The notes: generated by a model from the sequence alone, not told the origin. A stretch of DNA of 64,000 bases from Myxococcota bacterium (GCA_022842935.1 JALHOP010000015.1:1-64000); one strand, 5' to 3'; positions 9,953 to 19,275 are shown, counted from the stretch's first letter. Made by a program: numbers and translations.

Positions 9953-10776
9953 GGCCGGAGGTCCTACGCGACGCCACGGCCATGCGTACGTGGCGCCGAT
10001 CGCATGGTGGCGCACGCATCGCGCTGGTTCCCACCATGGGGTTCCTGCACGATGGTCATCTCAGCCTCGTGAAGCGGGCGCGTGAGCTTGCCGACCATGT
10101 CGTCGCGTCCATCTTCGTGAATCCGACTCAGTTCGGACCAAACGAAGACTTCTCGCGCTACCCGCGCGACGAAGAGGGCGACTTGGCCAAGCTCGCATCC
10201 GCGGGCGTCGATGCGGTGTTCTTGCCGGCGCGTGAGGTGCTCTACCCTGAGGGCTTCGACACGTACGTGGTGCCGAATGAGCTCGCCATGGGGCTTTGCG
10301 GCGCATCGCGGCCGGGTCACTTTCGCGGCGTTTGTACCGTGGTTTACCTTCTCTTTCGCCTCACCGGGTGCGACGTCGCGGTCTTCGGCGAGAAGGACTA
10401 CCAGCAACTCACCGTCATCCGACGCATGGCGCGCGACCTGTTGCTAGATGTCGACGTCGTGGGGCACCCCGTCGTCCGCGAGCCGGACGGGCTGGCCATG
10501 AGCTCTCGCAACGTCTATTTGAGCGCCGACGAGCGTCGAAGAGCCCTTGCGCTATCGCGGGCACTTTTCAAGATGGCCGAAGCGGCCACCCACGAGAAGG
10601 GCGTCCGCGAGCTGGTCCAGAAGGGCCGGGCAGTCTTGGGAGAGGTCGAAGTCGACTATCTCGAGGTCGTGGGCGCCCACGACCTACGCCCGCTCGAACG
10701 CATCGCTGGCCCTGCTCGCGCGATGGTCGCGGGCTTCGTTGGGAAGACGCGTCTCATCGACAACCTCGCTATCTAG
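9949..10776 (+). CDS. panC: Pantoate--beta-alanine ligase
   Basis: A 275-residue cytosolic ligase joining pantoate and beta-alanine with ATP, through a pantoyl-adenylate intermediate. It has the HIGH-like motif HDGHLSLV, the [12 protein letters not shown] substrate loop, FGEKDYQQL and the KMSKS-like [12 protein letters not shown] at 9949 overlaps the panB TGA by four bases (GTGA), a coupled arrangement, and the product length is normal for the family. Together with panB it forms a two-gene pantothenate operon. Confidence 0.97.
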   Translation: MRPEVLRDATAMRTWRRSHGGARIALVPTMGFLHDGHLSLVKRARELADHVVASIFVNPTQFGPNEDFSRYPRDEEGDLAKLASAGVDAVFLPAREVLYPEGFDTYVVPNELAMGLCGASRPGHFRGVCTVVYLLFRLTGCDVAVFGEKDYQQLTVIRRMARDLLLDVDVVGHPVVREPDGLAMSSRNVYLSADERRRALALSRALFKMAEAATHEKGVRELVQKGRAVLGEVEVDYLEVVGAHDLRPLERIAGPARAMVAGFVGKTRLIDNLAI

Positions 10777-10785
10777 CGTCGCCCC

Positions 10786-12582
10786 TCACGGCTCGCGGTA
10801 GCGCGACCAGCTGCGTACGAAGTCCTCGTGTTTGGCGTGTTCGCTAAAACGGCTCGACTGGCTCCCCGCGAAGATCCAGTAAGCCCGCCTGTCGACCTCG
10901 TTCACCGGCGAAACGTCACCATCGTACATGTGGGCGCCGATCCTCGGGCCAACCAATAGGTCGGTGGAGCCACGCTGCGCTGCGCGATGGGTGGTCTCGA
11001 CGGCGAAGATCGCTGGTCTCCCAGACAGGATATTGCTGCCAACGGCGTCCACGATAGCGGGATCGAGCCGATCACGGACCGTCGTGGTACCGCGCGCCAT
11101 GACGTAGTTGTTGTTGACGAACGCCCAGGCCCGGGGCTCGGAGGCGTTGCTCGTCGGACGCTCGACGACCACCGAAGCGGCATGGGTGTCGAGGAGGACC
11201 CAGTAGGTTTGAAAGCGTGGCTGGCCGTCGGCGCGGCGAAGGCCGCCAAAGACATGCGTCGTGATCGCCGCGAAGAACTCGCAGTCGAGGAGGCGCTGGC
11301 CGGTACGCGCTGGCAGCAGATCGTTCACCAAGCCCTGCGTGTCGTGGGTGAGGCGGCCGATATCGAAATCTTGCATACCACCGACTTGAACCGCCCCCTG
11401 AATGTCGAGCGAATGACCGTGCAGATAGAACGCTGTGAGGTACTGCTGCCAACGGGTGAACACCTCTGCTGTCGGCATGCCGCCATCGAGGAGCTGCTGC
11501 ACGTGTGTACGCACCTGGCGCAAGTCGTGCGGATTACCGGTCCGCGGCCAGCCGGCGCTATGTTGCCAGTCGTGTTGCGCTTTCAGCGTGCGCGCGTACG
11601 CGGCAGCGGACACCGTACGGGTATCGGCATCGAAGTTGTAAACGAGGTCGACCTGGCGTGGCAGCCAATAAGCCGAGCCCGTGCCCACGTCGCGCAAGTC
11701 GCTACGGTAGTAGCCATCGAAGGCGCGCATTCCGACAACGAGGCCCGCGTTGGTGGTACCGATGACGCGACCGTCGTTGACGGCGATGCTCCAGCCGTCA
11801 CGGAACTCGACGGGGAGGTTACTCACCTGGATGTCGAGGCGCTGCAAGCGAGCGATGAAGGCCTCGAGCTGCGTCCGGTCGCCGGCCGCGATCAGTCTAC
11901 GCGTCGCGCCTTCGACGATGTTCTGTGCCTCGGCGGCGCGTTGCGGCGTCGCGGGTGATGAAGCAAGGCGTTGCAAAGCCGCGATGGCGGAGTCGGGCGC
12001 GCCTGTAAAGGCAGGCGCTTCATCGATCTGTTGGGGTGGTACGCCGGGCGCGCCGGTGCGGGCGTTGGCAGAGACGCGGGGGTCACGCGCGGCCACCCTC
12101 GAGGCGTTGCGCTCCTCGGCCCCTTCGAGCTGCAAGCGCACGGCGTAGCCCACGAGACGGCGACCATCGGCGTCGCTCGCCCGAAGACGATTCTCCGCAA
12201 TCAACGCATTGGCGACCCCATCGACGAGTTGCTCGCGCTCGGCGGGCGAGAGCGCCGCGAGTTCGCGGCTCATCGAGCGCCACTGGGTTTCGAGAGCCGC
12301 GACCAGCGCTAGGTCCCAGGCGCGACCAGAAAGCGCACGTAGGGGCAGCGTGGCGTTTCCGGAGACCGCGCGTACAGCGCGCGTCAATGTCTGTGATGGC
12401 GGACGCAGCGTCCCCGCCCGCGGCGCCACCAGTCGCTCGAGCGGCCGGCGCTCGCGACGCCTGGCACGCGGCGCGGGGGCATTGAGGACCGGGTCACGAC
12501 CAACCGCGACCCCGTCGTCGCCCTCGCTGACGGCGAGGCTCCGCGAAGGGGCCGATGCGAGTGAGACCGCCGGTAATGTCAC
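10786..12582 (-). CDS. Unknown protein with possible transglutaminase-like C-terminal region
   Basis: A 598-residue protein that I cannot assign to a named family. Residues 1-90 are Arg/Pro/Ala-rich and low in complexity, and 90-260 are helical. Residues about 290-590 look globular, with many aromatics. A Cys434 (LLDCEFFAA), a His467 (DTHAASVVVE) and an Asn cluster about 20 residues later (AWAFVNNN) occur in the order and rough spacing of transglutaminase/papain-like Cys-His-Asp/Asn triads. There is no signal peptide or membrane helix. The start is GTG at 12582; a nearby ATG (12590) runs into a stop. The gene converges on panC with a 9-base gap. Confidence 0.7.
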   Translation of the reverse strand: MTLPAVSLASAPSRSLAVSEGDDGVAVGRDPVLNAPAPRARRRERRPLERLVAPRAGTLRPPSQTLTRAVRAVSGNATLPLRALSGRAWDLALVAALETQWRSMSRELAALSPAEREQLVDGVANALIAENRLRASDADGRRLVGYAVRLQLEGAEERNASRVAARDPRVSANARTGAPGVPPQQIDEAPAFTGAPDSAIAALQRLASSPATPQRAAEAQNIVEGATRRLIAAGDRTQLEAFIARLQRLDIQVSNLPVEFRDGWSIAVNDGRVIGTTNAGLVVGMRAFDGYYRSDLRDVGTGSAYWLPRQVDLVYNFDADTRTVSAAAYARTLKAQHDWQHSAGWPRTGNPHDLRQVRTHVQQLLDGGMPTAEVFTRWQQYLTAFYLHGHSLDIQGAVQVGGMQDFDIGRLTHDTQGLVNDLLPARTGQRLLDCEFFAAITTHVFGGLRRADGQPRFQTYWVLLDTHAASVVVERPTSNASEPRAWAFVNNNYVMARGTTTVRDRLDPAIVDAVGSNILSGRPAIFAVETTHRAAQRGSTDLLVGPRIGAHMYDGDVSPVNEVDRRAYWIFAGSQSSRFSEHAKHEDFVRSWSRYREP

Positions 12583-12645
12583 GTTGTCATTATCTCTGCC
12601 AAACGCCGGGGAGTTGCTTCACGGAGCGAGGCGAAAGCGTCGCAA

Positions 12646-13455
12646 TTACCAGTAACTTTCGATGTGGAGCTGGCCGGGGTCATGGCGTTTGTGGAGTTTA
12701 AACCCGCGAGATTCGAGCAAAGCCTGCATGCTGGTGATCATGTCGGGGTTGCCGCAGAGGTAGACGTGCGACGTTTGTGGGCTGACCTGACGTTGTGTCA
12801 TCGCCTCGATCGCGCCGCTCTCGAAGAGGCTCTGGACGCGGCCCGTCTGTCCGCTCCAAGGGGCCTCCGGGCGCGTCACTGCCGGTAGGTAAGACAGCCA
12901 CGGTCGAGACGCCGCGAGCGCCATGAGTTGGTCGTGGTAGCCGAGGTCGGCGATGTAGCGCGTACCGTGCACGACCACCCAACGACGACCAAGCGGTGTC
13001 TCGCCTTGGGACCCAATCATGGAGACGAACGGCGCAAGCCCGGTTCCTGTCGCGATCAAGACGACATCGTCGGCGGGGCCAACCCCCTCGAGGGTGAATG
13101 TGCCGACCGCTTTGCTGCTCATCCAGACCCGGCCGCCCATTGGCAAGGCGAACAAGCGTGGCGTGAAGGCGCCGTCGTCGACGATGTTGAGGTAGAACTC
13201 GACCGAGTCACGTTGAGTCGAGGGCGAAGCGATCGAATAGGCGCGCTTGATCAATTTTTCGCTACTAGCGAGCCCCGGCTCTCGCTCTGCTTTAGCGTCC
13301 TCTAGGCGGGCGTGGGTTCCCGGTAAGCCGAGCGTCGCGTATTGGCCTGGAAGGAAGTCGAAGGTTGGTCCGTCGGGGCGGACGCCGAGCACGATGAGGC
13401 CAGGGCCGACCTCGTCGCGCCGTACGATGGTTGCATTGAGCGTTGGGCTGGCCAT
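12646..13455 (-). CDS. fpr: Ferredoxin--NADP+ reductase
   Basis: A 269-residue FAD enzyme moving electrons between NADPH and ferredoxin or flavodoxin. The FAD-binding motif is KRAYSIASP (RxYS type), followed by EFYLNIVDDGAFTPRLF. The NADP site is ATGTGLAPFVSM, CGNPDM lies near the C-terminus, and the protein ends in an aromatic residue (ESYW), as in bacterial Fpr. The ATG at 13455 lies only 12 bases from the first possible start of the divergent aldehyde dehydrogenase, so their promoters must overlap coding sequence if both starts are right. Confidence 0.94.
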   Translation of the reverse strand: MASPTLNATIVRRDEVGPGLIVLGVRPDGPTFDFLPGQYATLGLPGTHARLEDAKAEREPGLASSEKLIKRAYSIASPSTQRDSVEFYLNIVDDGAFTPRLFALPMGGRVWMSSKAVGTFTLEGVGPADDVVLIATGTGLAPFVSMIGSQGETPLGRRWVVVHGTRYIADLGYHDQLMALAASRPWLSYLPAVTRPEAPWSGQTGRVQSLFESGAIEAMTQRQVSPQTSHVYLCGNPDMITSMQALLESRGFKLHKRHDPGQLHIESYW

Positions 13456-13467
13456 CCGTCGAACAAA

Positions 13468-14934
13468 ATGCGTAGCATGACGCTCATGGGCCAGTCAGCA
13501 ACCCCATTGGCCGCGGCCGGCGTCCGACCGCTGCAAGAGCGCTTCACCAGCATGCGTAACGCGGTGCGAGTGCAGGGTTTTCCGCAATATCAGCAGCGCC
13601 GTGAGCGGCTCGACCGTTTGCTCGATCTAACGCTCGCCTATCGCACACGCTTTCTCGAAGCAGTGTCGGCTGACTTCGGCCACCGCTCGAAGCACGAGAC
13701 CCAGATGGCGGAGATCTTCCCGGCCGTCGCAAACTTGAGACACGCGCGGCGCAAGCTCAAGAGCTGGATGAAGCCCAAACACGCGCCCTTGTCCTTTGTT
13801 TTCCTGCCAGCCCGCGCGAGCATCGTCTACGAGCCACTCGGCGTCGTCGGCATCTTGACGCCCTGGAACTACCCGCTGCTCTTGGCGCTCATCCCAGCCG
13901 CCGAGGCGATGGCCGCCGGCAACCGCGTCATGATCAAGCCGTCGGAGCTCACCCCAGCCACCTCCGAGGTGCTGCGCGAGCTGTTCGCAAATGGCTTCGA
14001 CGAAGATGAGGCGACCGTCGTCACCGGCGGCGTCGAGGTCGCGCAAGAATTCGCAAAGCTCCCCTTCGATCACCTCTTCTTCACCGGCTCGACCAGCGTC
14101 GGGCGGCACGTCATGCGCGCAGCCGCGGAGAACCTGACACCGGTAACCCTCGAGCTCGGCGGCAAGTCGCCGGCGCTCGTCCACGATGACTACGACCTCG
14201 CACGCGCCGCCGAGCGCATCACGTTCGGCAAGCTCTTGAACGCCGGCCAGACCTGCATTGCGCCCGACTACGCGCTCGTACCAGAGCGTAAAGTCGATGC
14301 GTTCGTCAGCGCCGTTCAAGCCGCGGCGGGGCGCTTGTACGGCCGCTACGAAGGCAACTCGAACTACAGCAGCATCATCAGTGACCGCCATCGCGAACGC
14401 TTGCAGAAGCTACTCGACGAAGCTGAGCGAGGCGGCGCCAAACTGGTGCGCTTGGGTGACCCAGCCGTCGAGGCCGAGGAGAAGAACGAAGGCTCTCGCA
14501 AGCTCGCACCGACACTGGTCGTGGGCGGGACGCCCGACATGACCCTCCTCAAGGAGGAGATCTTCGGGCCCATCTTGCCAGTCGTGCCCTATACCGACCT
14601 CGAGCAAGCGCTGCGCTACATTAACGACCGCGACAAGCCGCTCGCGCTCTACTACTTCGACGACGACGGCAAGCGAGTCGAGGCCGTACGCGCTCGCACC
14701 AGTTCAGGCGGTATGGTCGTCAACGATACGCTACTGCACATTGCTCAAGAAGAGCTGAGCTTCGGGGGCGTGGGGCCGTCGGGGATGGGCCGCTATCACG
14801 GATTCGAAGGGTTCAAGACCTTCTCGAATCAGCGGGCGGTCTACTATCAGTCCCGATGGGCCCAGACCTGGCGGTTTCAGCCGCCGTATCTGGGGTTCGT
14901 CGACAAGATGTTGCGCTGGCTCATCGGGTATTGA
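13468..14934 (+). CDS. Aldehyde dehydrogenase, coniferyl-aldehyde dehydrogenase-like
   Basis: A 488-residue NAD(P)-dependent aldehyde dehydrogenase. The catalytic Glu sits in TLELGGKSPALV and the nucleophile Cys in AGQTCIAPDY. Also visible are GILTPWNYP and the KPSEL/PAT segment. FGHRSKHETQMAEIF and the RRKLKSWMKP region resemble the ALDH3-like group that includes coniferyl aldehyde dehydrogenase; the substrate is not decidable from sequence. Three in-frame ATGs (13468, 13477, 13486) are possible starts and none has a good ribosome site. A long hydrophobic/aromatic tail (residues about 465-488) could contact a membrane. Confidence 0.9.
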   Translation: MRSMTLMGQSATPLAAAGVRPLQERFTSMRNAVRVQGFPQYQQRRERLDRLLDLTLAYRTRFLEAVSADFGHRSKHETQMAEIFPAVANLRHARRKLKSWMKPKHAPLSFVFLPARASIVYEPLGVVGILTPWNYPLLLALIPAAEAMAAGNRVMIKPSELTPATSEVLRELFANGFDEDEATVVTGGVEVAQEFAKLPFDHLFFTGSTSVGRHVMRAAAENLTPVTLELGGKSPALVHDDYDLARAAERITFGKLLNAGQTCIAPDYALVPERKVDAFVSAVQAAAGRLYGRYEGNSNYSSIISDRHRERLQKLLDEAERGGAKLVRLGDPAVEAEEKNEGSRKLAPTLVVGGTPDMTLLKEEIFGPILPVVPYTDLEQALRYINDRDKPLALYYFDDDGKRVEAVRARTSSGGMVVNDTLLHIAQEELSFGGVGPSGMGRYHGFEGFKTFSNQRAVYYQSRWAQTWRFQPPYLGFVDKMLRWLIGY

Positions 14935-14940
14935 ACGCTG

Positions 14941-14954
14941 GCGTCAACCGACGC
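14941..14954. terminator. Possible bidirectional hairpin between convergent genes
   Basis: GCGTC (14941-14945) and GACGC (14950-14954) form a five-pair stem with the loop AACC between the convergent aldehyde dehydrogenase and PilZ-AMIN genes. There is no T tract, so intrinsic termination is only possible, not shown. Confidence 0.25.
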
Positions 14955-14963
14955 TCGCCCAGA

Positions 14964-16334
14964 CTACTTCGACAGCGTCACAACCAGCGCGTTGCCGCGC
15001 GGTTCGACGCGGGCGTCCTGAACGTTGGCCGCAACCTCGAGGACGTAACGGGTCTTGTCCTCGTAGCTGCCAACCCGGACCTTGCTAACGAGGGCGCCCT
15101 TGGGCTCGGGGGTCGTGGCGGCGCGCTTGCCGGGTACGTCGACGACGTAGCGGCGCGGATTGTCGAGCCAGAACGCGTGCGGTTTGGCGGCGGCGCTGCC
15201 GCTCGCCAGGGTCACCTCGGTGGAGCCTGCGCTCGCCTTGCGAGGCAGCAGGTCGCTCGCGGGCTTTGCGGGTGCGGGTGCCGGCTTGGTGACAACCTGC
15301 GAGATCTTGGTCGCTGCAGGCTCGCTCGTCTTGGCGACGGGCGCGGCTTCTTCGGCCTTGGCTGCGACCGTGGGGACCGGGGCCTCGAGGGCAGGTAGCG
15401 GCGGCTCGGGCGCCTTGGCAACGACAGGCTCACTGCCTCCTTGCGCGCCGATCGTCACCGGCGTCGAGAGCGGCGGCAGCGCGGCGGCGTCGGGCGCTTC
15501 GGCAATGGTCGCCGTCGGAAGCGGCAGGTCTTCGTCGACGTCCTGCGTCCCTGCGCCGAAAACATGCGGCAACGCCGAGAGCACGAGCGCGAGGCCCATG
15601 CCGCCGATCATCCCGAAGGCGGCGCTGCTCCACGAGCTCTGCTGACGGCGTGGTGTCGGACGTGCTTGCTCGGGCGTGGGCATCATTGGAAGTGGCCAGT
15701 CCCCTGCCCGACCTTCGAGTCGCTCGCGCACCGTGCCGGAAATGCGCTGCGACTCATCGTCGGTGAGGCTCGTGAACTGTACGCCATAGAGGACATGCTG
15801 CGGGTCGTGGTCGCGCCGCCAAACAACGGCGCAGAGTAGCGAGAGCGGATCTTCCGCGAGGCCAAGCTTGAAACGCACCCAGATACGCTGGCCAGGTGCG
15901 AGCTCGAGCGGCAGCGCGCAGGCGATGCCGGTGGTCGAGAGATTCAAGACGGCGCCGCGATAAAGGTCGGAGTCGCCTTCGACCATGACGTCGAGCGGGA
16001 CGGCAAAGCGCACACGCTCAGGTGGGATGGCGCCGGCCGCGAGGATCGGCATCTCGATGTCGAAGGCCGCCTCCGCGATGGCGTTAGGATCGCTTGGCTC
16101 TGCGTCCATGGTCGGCTCGTCCTCGAGCACGACCGACGCGACGTCGACCTCGATGGCGTCTTCGATCTCGGCGGCGAGGTCTACGTTGGGCCCGCCCGTG
16201 GGCTCGGCGGGGGCTTCCTGAAAGCGCGCGTCGCCGATGGCGATGGGCATGGAGAAGAGGTCCGAGGAGAAGCCCTCCGCGTCTCCGGTGGGCTCATTCG
16301 CGTCAAAATCGCTTCCGAACTTCGTTTCAGCCAT
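14964..16334 (-). CDS. PilZ - transmembrane - AMIN domain protein
   Basis: A 456-residue protein. Residues 1-100 are acidic and disordered. A PilZ domain spans about 105-209 with NLSTTG (131-136), the (D/N)xSxxG motif, but only RVRF where RxxxR is expected, so c-di-GMP binding is doubtful. A single membrane helix follows at about 237-260, then a Pro/Ala-rich periplasmic linker. An AMIN-type beta domain (about 365-456, ending ARVEPRGNALVVTLSK) is present; AMIN domains bind peptidoglycan or appear in PilQ and AmiC. The predicted topology puts PilZ in the cytoplasm and AMIN in the periplasm, which could link second-messenger or protein signals to the cell wall or pilus secretin. Confidence 0.85.
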   Translation of the reverse strand: MAETKFGSDFDANEPTGDAEGFSSDLFSMPIAIGDARFQEAPAEPTGGPNVDLAAEIEDAIEVDVASVVLEDEPTMDAEPSDPNAIAEAAFDIEMPILAAGAIPPERVRFAVPLDVMVEGDSDLYRGAVLNLSTTGIACALPLELAPGQRIWVRFKLGLAEDPLSLLCAVVWRRDHDPQHVLYGVQFTSLTDDESQRISGTVRERLEGRAGDWPLPMMPTPEQARPTPRRQQSSWSSAAFGMIGGMGLALVLSALPHVFGAGTQDVDEDLPLPTATIAEAPDAAALPPLSTPVTIGAQGGSEPVVAKAPEPPLPALEAPVPTVAAKAEEAAPVAKTSEPAATKISQVVTKPAPAPAKPASDLLPRKASAGSTEVTLASGSAAAKPHAFWLDNPRRYVVDVPGKRAATTPEPKGALVSKVRVGSYEDKTRYVLEVAANVQDARVEPRGNALVVTLSK

Positions 16335-16533
16335 GGCCGAACCCTAAAGCTCGCCGATCAAACCCTCAAATTTTCGGCGTGCCACCAGCCGCTGGGTCAC
16401 CGTTTGGCGAGCTCGGGGGGTCGAGGCGCATCCCCTTGGCCAAAAAGCTCCCCCGGGGTGTCGAGCTGGCACGTCACAGTGATGGGCCTGCAAGCGCGCA
16501 ACCCCAAAACCCTGCTGCCGATATCGCAGTCGC

Positions 16534-18510
16534 ATGCAAAGGGTGACACCGTCTTTAGGGACCCGCTTGGCCGCGCAGCGCCCGGTCGAGGCGGCATCGA
16601 ACGAACCGCCACCGCGACCGAGCGCGGCTCCTCCCGCCGGGCCTGCGTCTCGCTTCGCATGTACTCCCCAGCCAGCCAACGTGATGGGCCTACGCGAGCA
16701 CCCCAACGCGGGCGTCGCGGCTTGTGCTTGCGGCGTACACGCTTCGTTGGTGACGCCAAAGCGCCTGCCAGTTGCCGCCGCGCCGCTCGATGCGGTGCGC
16801 TACGAGGTCGCCATCCCCAACCCCTCGTCGGGTTACGTCGAAGTCACTGCCCACTTTCCGACGGATGGCAAGAAGACCCTCGAGCTCGCCATGCCACGGT
16901 GGACACCGGGGTCGTATCGCATTCGCGACTTCGAGAAGGGTATCGACGATAACCTGACGGCGGCGAGCGAGCGTGGCGAGCCGCTCGTCATCGCCAAGCC
17001 CGACATCTCCCGTTGGACCATCGACACGGCTGGCGCCACGACAGTCACCGTCCGCTATCGCGTCTACTCCCATTCGGAGCTTTCGGTGCGGACCAACTGG
17101 GTCGAGCCCGATTTCGCGTTGCTCAACGGCGCCGCGACCTTCATGACGATCGCTGGCGAGGCCTTCGAGCGCCGTCACGAGGTGAGCGTCACTGCACCGA
17201 GCTACTCCGCCGGAGCTGTTTCGGCGATGCCAAGCGAGCGGCCAAATCACTTCACCGCGCCAAGCTTCGATGCGCTCGTCGATTCGCCCATCGCCCTCGG
17301 CGCCGACAACCGTCGCGAGATCGTCGTCGATGGCGTCACGTACGTGCTGGCAACCCACGGAGCCGACGCGGTGTGGGACGCGGGCAAGGCGGCGGCGGCG
17401 CTCGAGCGGGTCGTCAAGGAGATGCACGCGCTCTGGGGAAGACCTCCCTTCGACCGCTATGTGTTTCTGAACCTCTTGTCGGAAGCGCGTGGTGGTCTCG
17501 AGCACAAAGACTCGACGGTGCTCATGCACTCGCGCTTCAGCACCCGCGACCGAGCCGACTTTCTCACCTGGATACGCCTCGCGACGCACGAGCTCTTCCA
17601 CGCCTGGAACGTCAAGCGGTTGCGACCTCGCGAGCTCGGCCCATTCGACTACATGCGCGAGAACGTCACCTCGGGCCTTTGGGTCGCCGAAGGCTTCACA
17701 CGCTACTACGATCGTCTGCTGTGCCGTCGCAGCGGGGTTTTCACTCTGCAGGAAGGGTTGGCGAGTATCAGTCAGCTCCTCGCGTCGCTACAGAACGTGC
17801 CGGGGCGGCAGGTGCAGACCCTCGAGCAGAGCTCGCGCGATGCCTGGACCAACTACTATCAGCCCGACGAGAACAGTCCGAACGCCACCATCAGCTACTA
17901 CGACAAAGGCGGCGTCGTAGCCCTGTTGCTCGACGCCGAGATCCGCAAAGGCACCGGCGGCAAGAAGAGCCTCGATGACGTCATGCGTTTAGCCTACGCG
18001 CGCTACGCAGGCGACACGGGTTACACCTCCGAGCAGTTCGAGGCCGTTGTGAGCGAGGTCGCAGGGAGCGATATGCGTCCCTGGCTCGACCGTGCCCTCC
18101 GCAGCACCGATGAGTTGCCCATCGCCGATGGCATCAAGGCGCTCGGACTGCGCTTCAAGGACGCAAAGGTAGCCGATGGGGCCGCCTTGGGCGTCGAGAC
18201 GCGTGTGGATGGCTACCGACTCGTCGTCACCGGTGTGACGCCTGGTGGGGCCGGCGCGCGCGCGGGTGTCATGCCGGGTGACGAGCTCATTGGCATCGGC
18301 GGCTATCGCGTACCGCCGGCCGAGCTCGAAGCACGCCTGGGTCGCTATGCGCCTGGTGAGGCGAGCGATCTGCTTGTTGCGCGGCGGGGCAAGCTCGCAA
18401 CGCTCCCCGTCACCTTCGCCAAGCGTGAGAACAAAGGCTTCGAGGTCGAGCTCGACCCCGACGCAGACGCGGATGCCCTAGCCCGTCGTATGGCCTGGTT
18501 GGGGGGCTGA
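16534..18510 (+). CDS. M61-family peptidase with C-terminal PDZ domain
   Basis: A metallopeptidase related to M61 glycyl aminopeptidases, 658 residues as drawn. The zinc motif is HELFH (His352, His356) within THELFHAWNVKRLRP, and the third ligand is in EGFTRYY about 33 residues later. The N-terminal beta domain begins at VRYEVAIPNP (residue 87), and a PDZ domain covers about 540-630 (GVTPGGAGARAGVMPGDELIGIGG). The first 86 residues lack homology and contain no clear signal peptide. The true start may be ATG 16684 or a GTG/TTG near 16750, in which case the preceding gene-free gap grows to roughly 350-415 bases. No ribosome site is decisive. Confidence 0.85.
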   Translation: MQRVTPSLGTRLAAQRPVEAASNEPPPRPSAAPPAGPASRFACTPQPANVMGLREHPNAGVAACACGVHASLVTPKRLPVAAAPLDAVRYEVAIPNPSSGYVEVTAHFPTDGKKTLELAMPRWTPGSYRIRDFEKGIDDNLTAASERGEPLVIAKPDISRWTIDTAGATTVTVRYRVYSHSELSVRTNWVEPDFALLNGAATFMTIAGEAFERRHEVSVTAPSYSAGAVSAMPSERPNHFTAPSFDALVDSPIALGADNRREIVVDGVTYVLATHGADAVWDAGKAAAALERVVKEMHALWGRPPFDRYVFLNLLSEARGGLEHKDSTVLMHSRFSTRDRADFLTWIRLATHELFHAWNVKRLRPRELGPFDYMRENVTSGLWVAEGFTRYYDRLLCRRSGVFTLQEGLASISQLLASLQNVPGRQVQTLEQSSRDAWTNYYQPDENSPNATISYYDKGGVVALLLDAEIRKGTGGKKSLDDVMRLAYARYAGDTGYTSEQFEAVVSEVAGSDMRPWLDRALRSTDELPIADGIKALGLRFKDAKVADGAALGVETRVDGYRLVVTGVTPGGAGARAGVMPGDELIGIGGYRVPPAELEARLGRYAPGEASDLLVARRGKLATLPVTFAKRENKGFEVELDPDADADALARRMAWLGG

Positions 18511-18664
18511 GTCTCGAAAAGCATCGCGACGCAGCGCCCGCCTCGGCAGCTAGCGACCCGCCACGCTTTCCCCCTCCCGATCTGTCGGACCCGCGCTGTA
18601 TAGGGGTGCAATCAACGAAGCCGACCATCTCGCGAAACGAGACGGTTCGAATACGGAGGATTGT

Positions 18665-19168
18665 ATGGCCGGCGTAAACAAAGTGATTCTCGTAGGTAAT
18701 CTCGGAGCTGACCCGGAAGTGCGCTACACGCCCAGCGGGCAGCCCGTCGCCAACTTCCGCATCGCCACGTCCGAGAGCTGGATGGACAAGGCGGGCCAAA
18801 AGCAAGAGCGCACCGAGTGGCACCGCATCGTCGCCTGGGGAAAGCTCGCCGAGCTTTGCGGCGAGTACCTCGCCAAGGGTCGTCAGGTGTATGTCGAGGG
18901 TAAGCTGCAGACACGGCAGTGGGACGATCGCGACGGCAACAAGAAGTTCTCGACCGAGATCCAGGCGCAGCAAATCACCTTCCTCGGCGGTCGCGATGGC
19001 GCGCCCCGCGGCGAAGGAGGCTACGCGCGCGACAATGGCGGCCAAAACGGCCGGCGCGCCAATGGTCACGAAGGTGGCGCCCCTGCTGGTGGGGGCCCTG
19101 CTAGCGGCGGCGAAGACAACTTCGACTACGGCCCTCCGCCGATGACGGACGACGACGTTCCGTTCTGA
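18665..19168 (+). CDS. ssb: Single-stranded DNA-binding protein
   Basis: A 167-residue OB-fold protein that coats single-stranded DNA in replication and repair. It opens [20 protein letters not shown] and contains [15 protein letters not shown] and [12 protein letters not shown] Gly/Asn-rich flexible linker leads to the acidic tip DDDVPF that recruits partner proteins. The start is ATG 18665, behind GGAGG at 18655-18659. It stands alone rather than in the rpsF-ssb-rpsR arrangement. The 154 bases upstream hold no other gene. Confidence 0.97.
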   Translation: MAGVNKVILVGNLGADPEVRYTPSGQPVANFRIATSESWMDKAGQKQERTEWHRIVAWGKLAELCGEYLAKGRQVYVEGKLQTRQWDDRDGNKKFSTEIQAQQITFLGGRDGAPRGEGGYARDNGGQNGRRANGHEGGAPAGGGPASGGEDNFDYGPPPMTDDDVPF

Positions 19169-19191
19169 GCCGCTTGGCACCTGAAGGTTCA

Positions 19192-19220
19192 CGCCGGTGA
19201 CACTCCGCGTGTCATCGGCG
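19192..19220. promoter_or_regulatory. Long inverted repeat after ssb: terminator or activator site
   Basis: A 12-pair stem (arms 19192-19203 and 19209-19220, one G-U wobble as RNA) encloses the loop TCCGC, 24 bases after the ssb stop. No T tract follows. It also contains the dyad TGACAC/GTGTCA and sits about 95 bases upstream of the start predicted from the sigma-54-like site at 19276, where an enhancer would be expected. Either reading is possible. Confidence 0.4.
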
Positions 19221-19275
19221 CCTTCGCGCACGTGACAACTGCAACAGCAGACAGCGTCTACGGGGCCTGGCTGGC

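Noticed and set aside
10987-11958. Plus-strand open frame of 323 codons
   Set aside because: Mirror frame of the 598-residue minus-strand protein; no motifs and unlikely composition.
16690-17601. Minus-strand open frame of 303 codons
   Set aside because: Antisense to the M61 peptidase, including its zinc-binding region; no ribosome site or recognisable domain.
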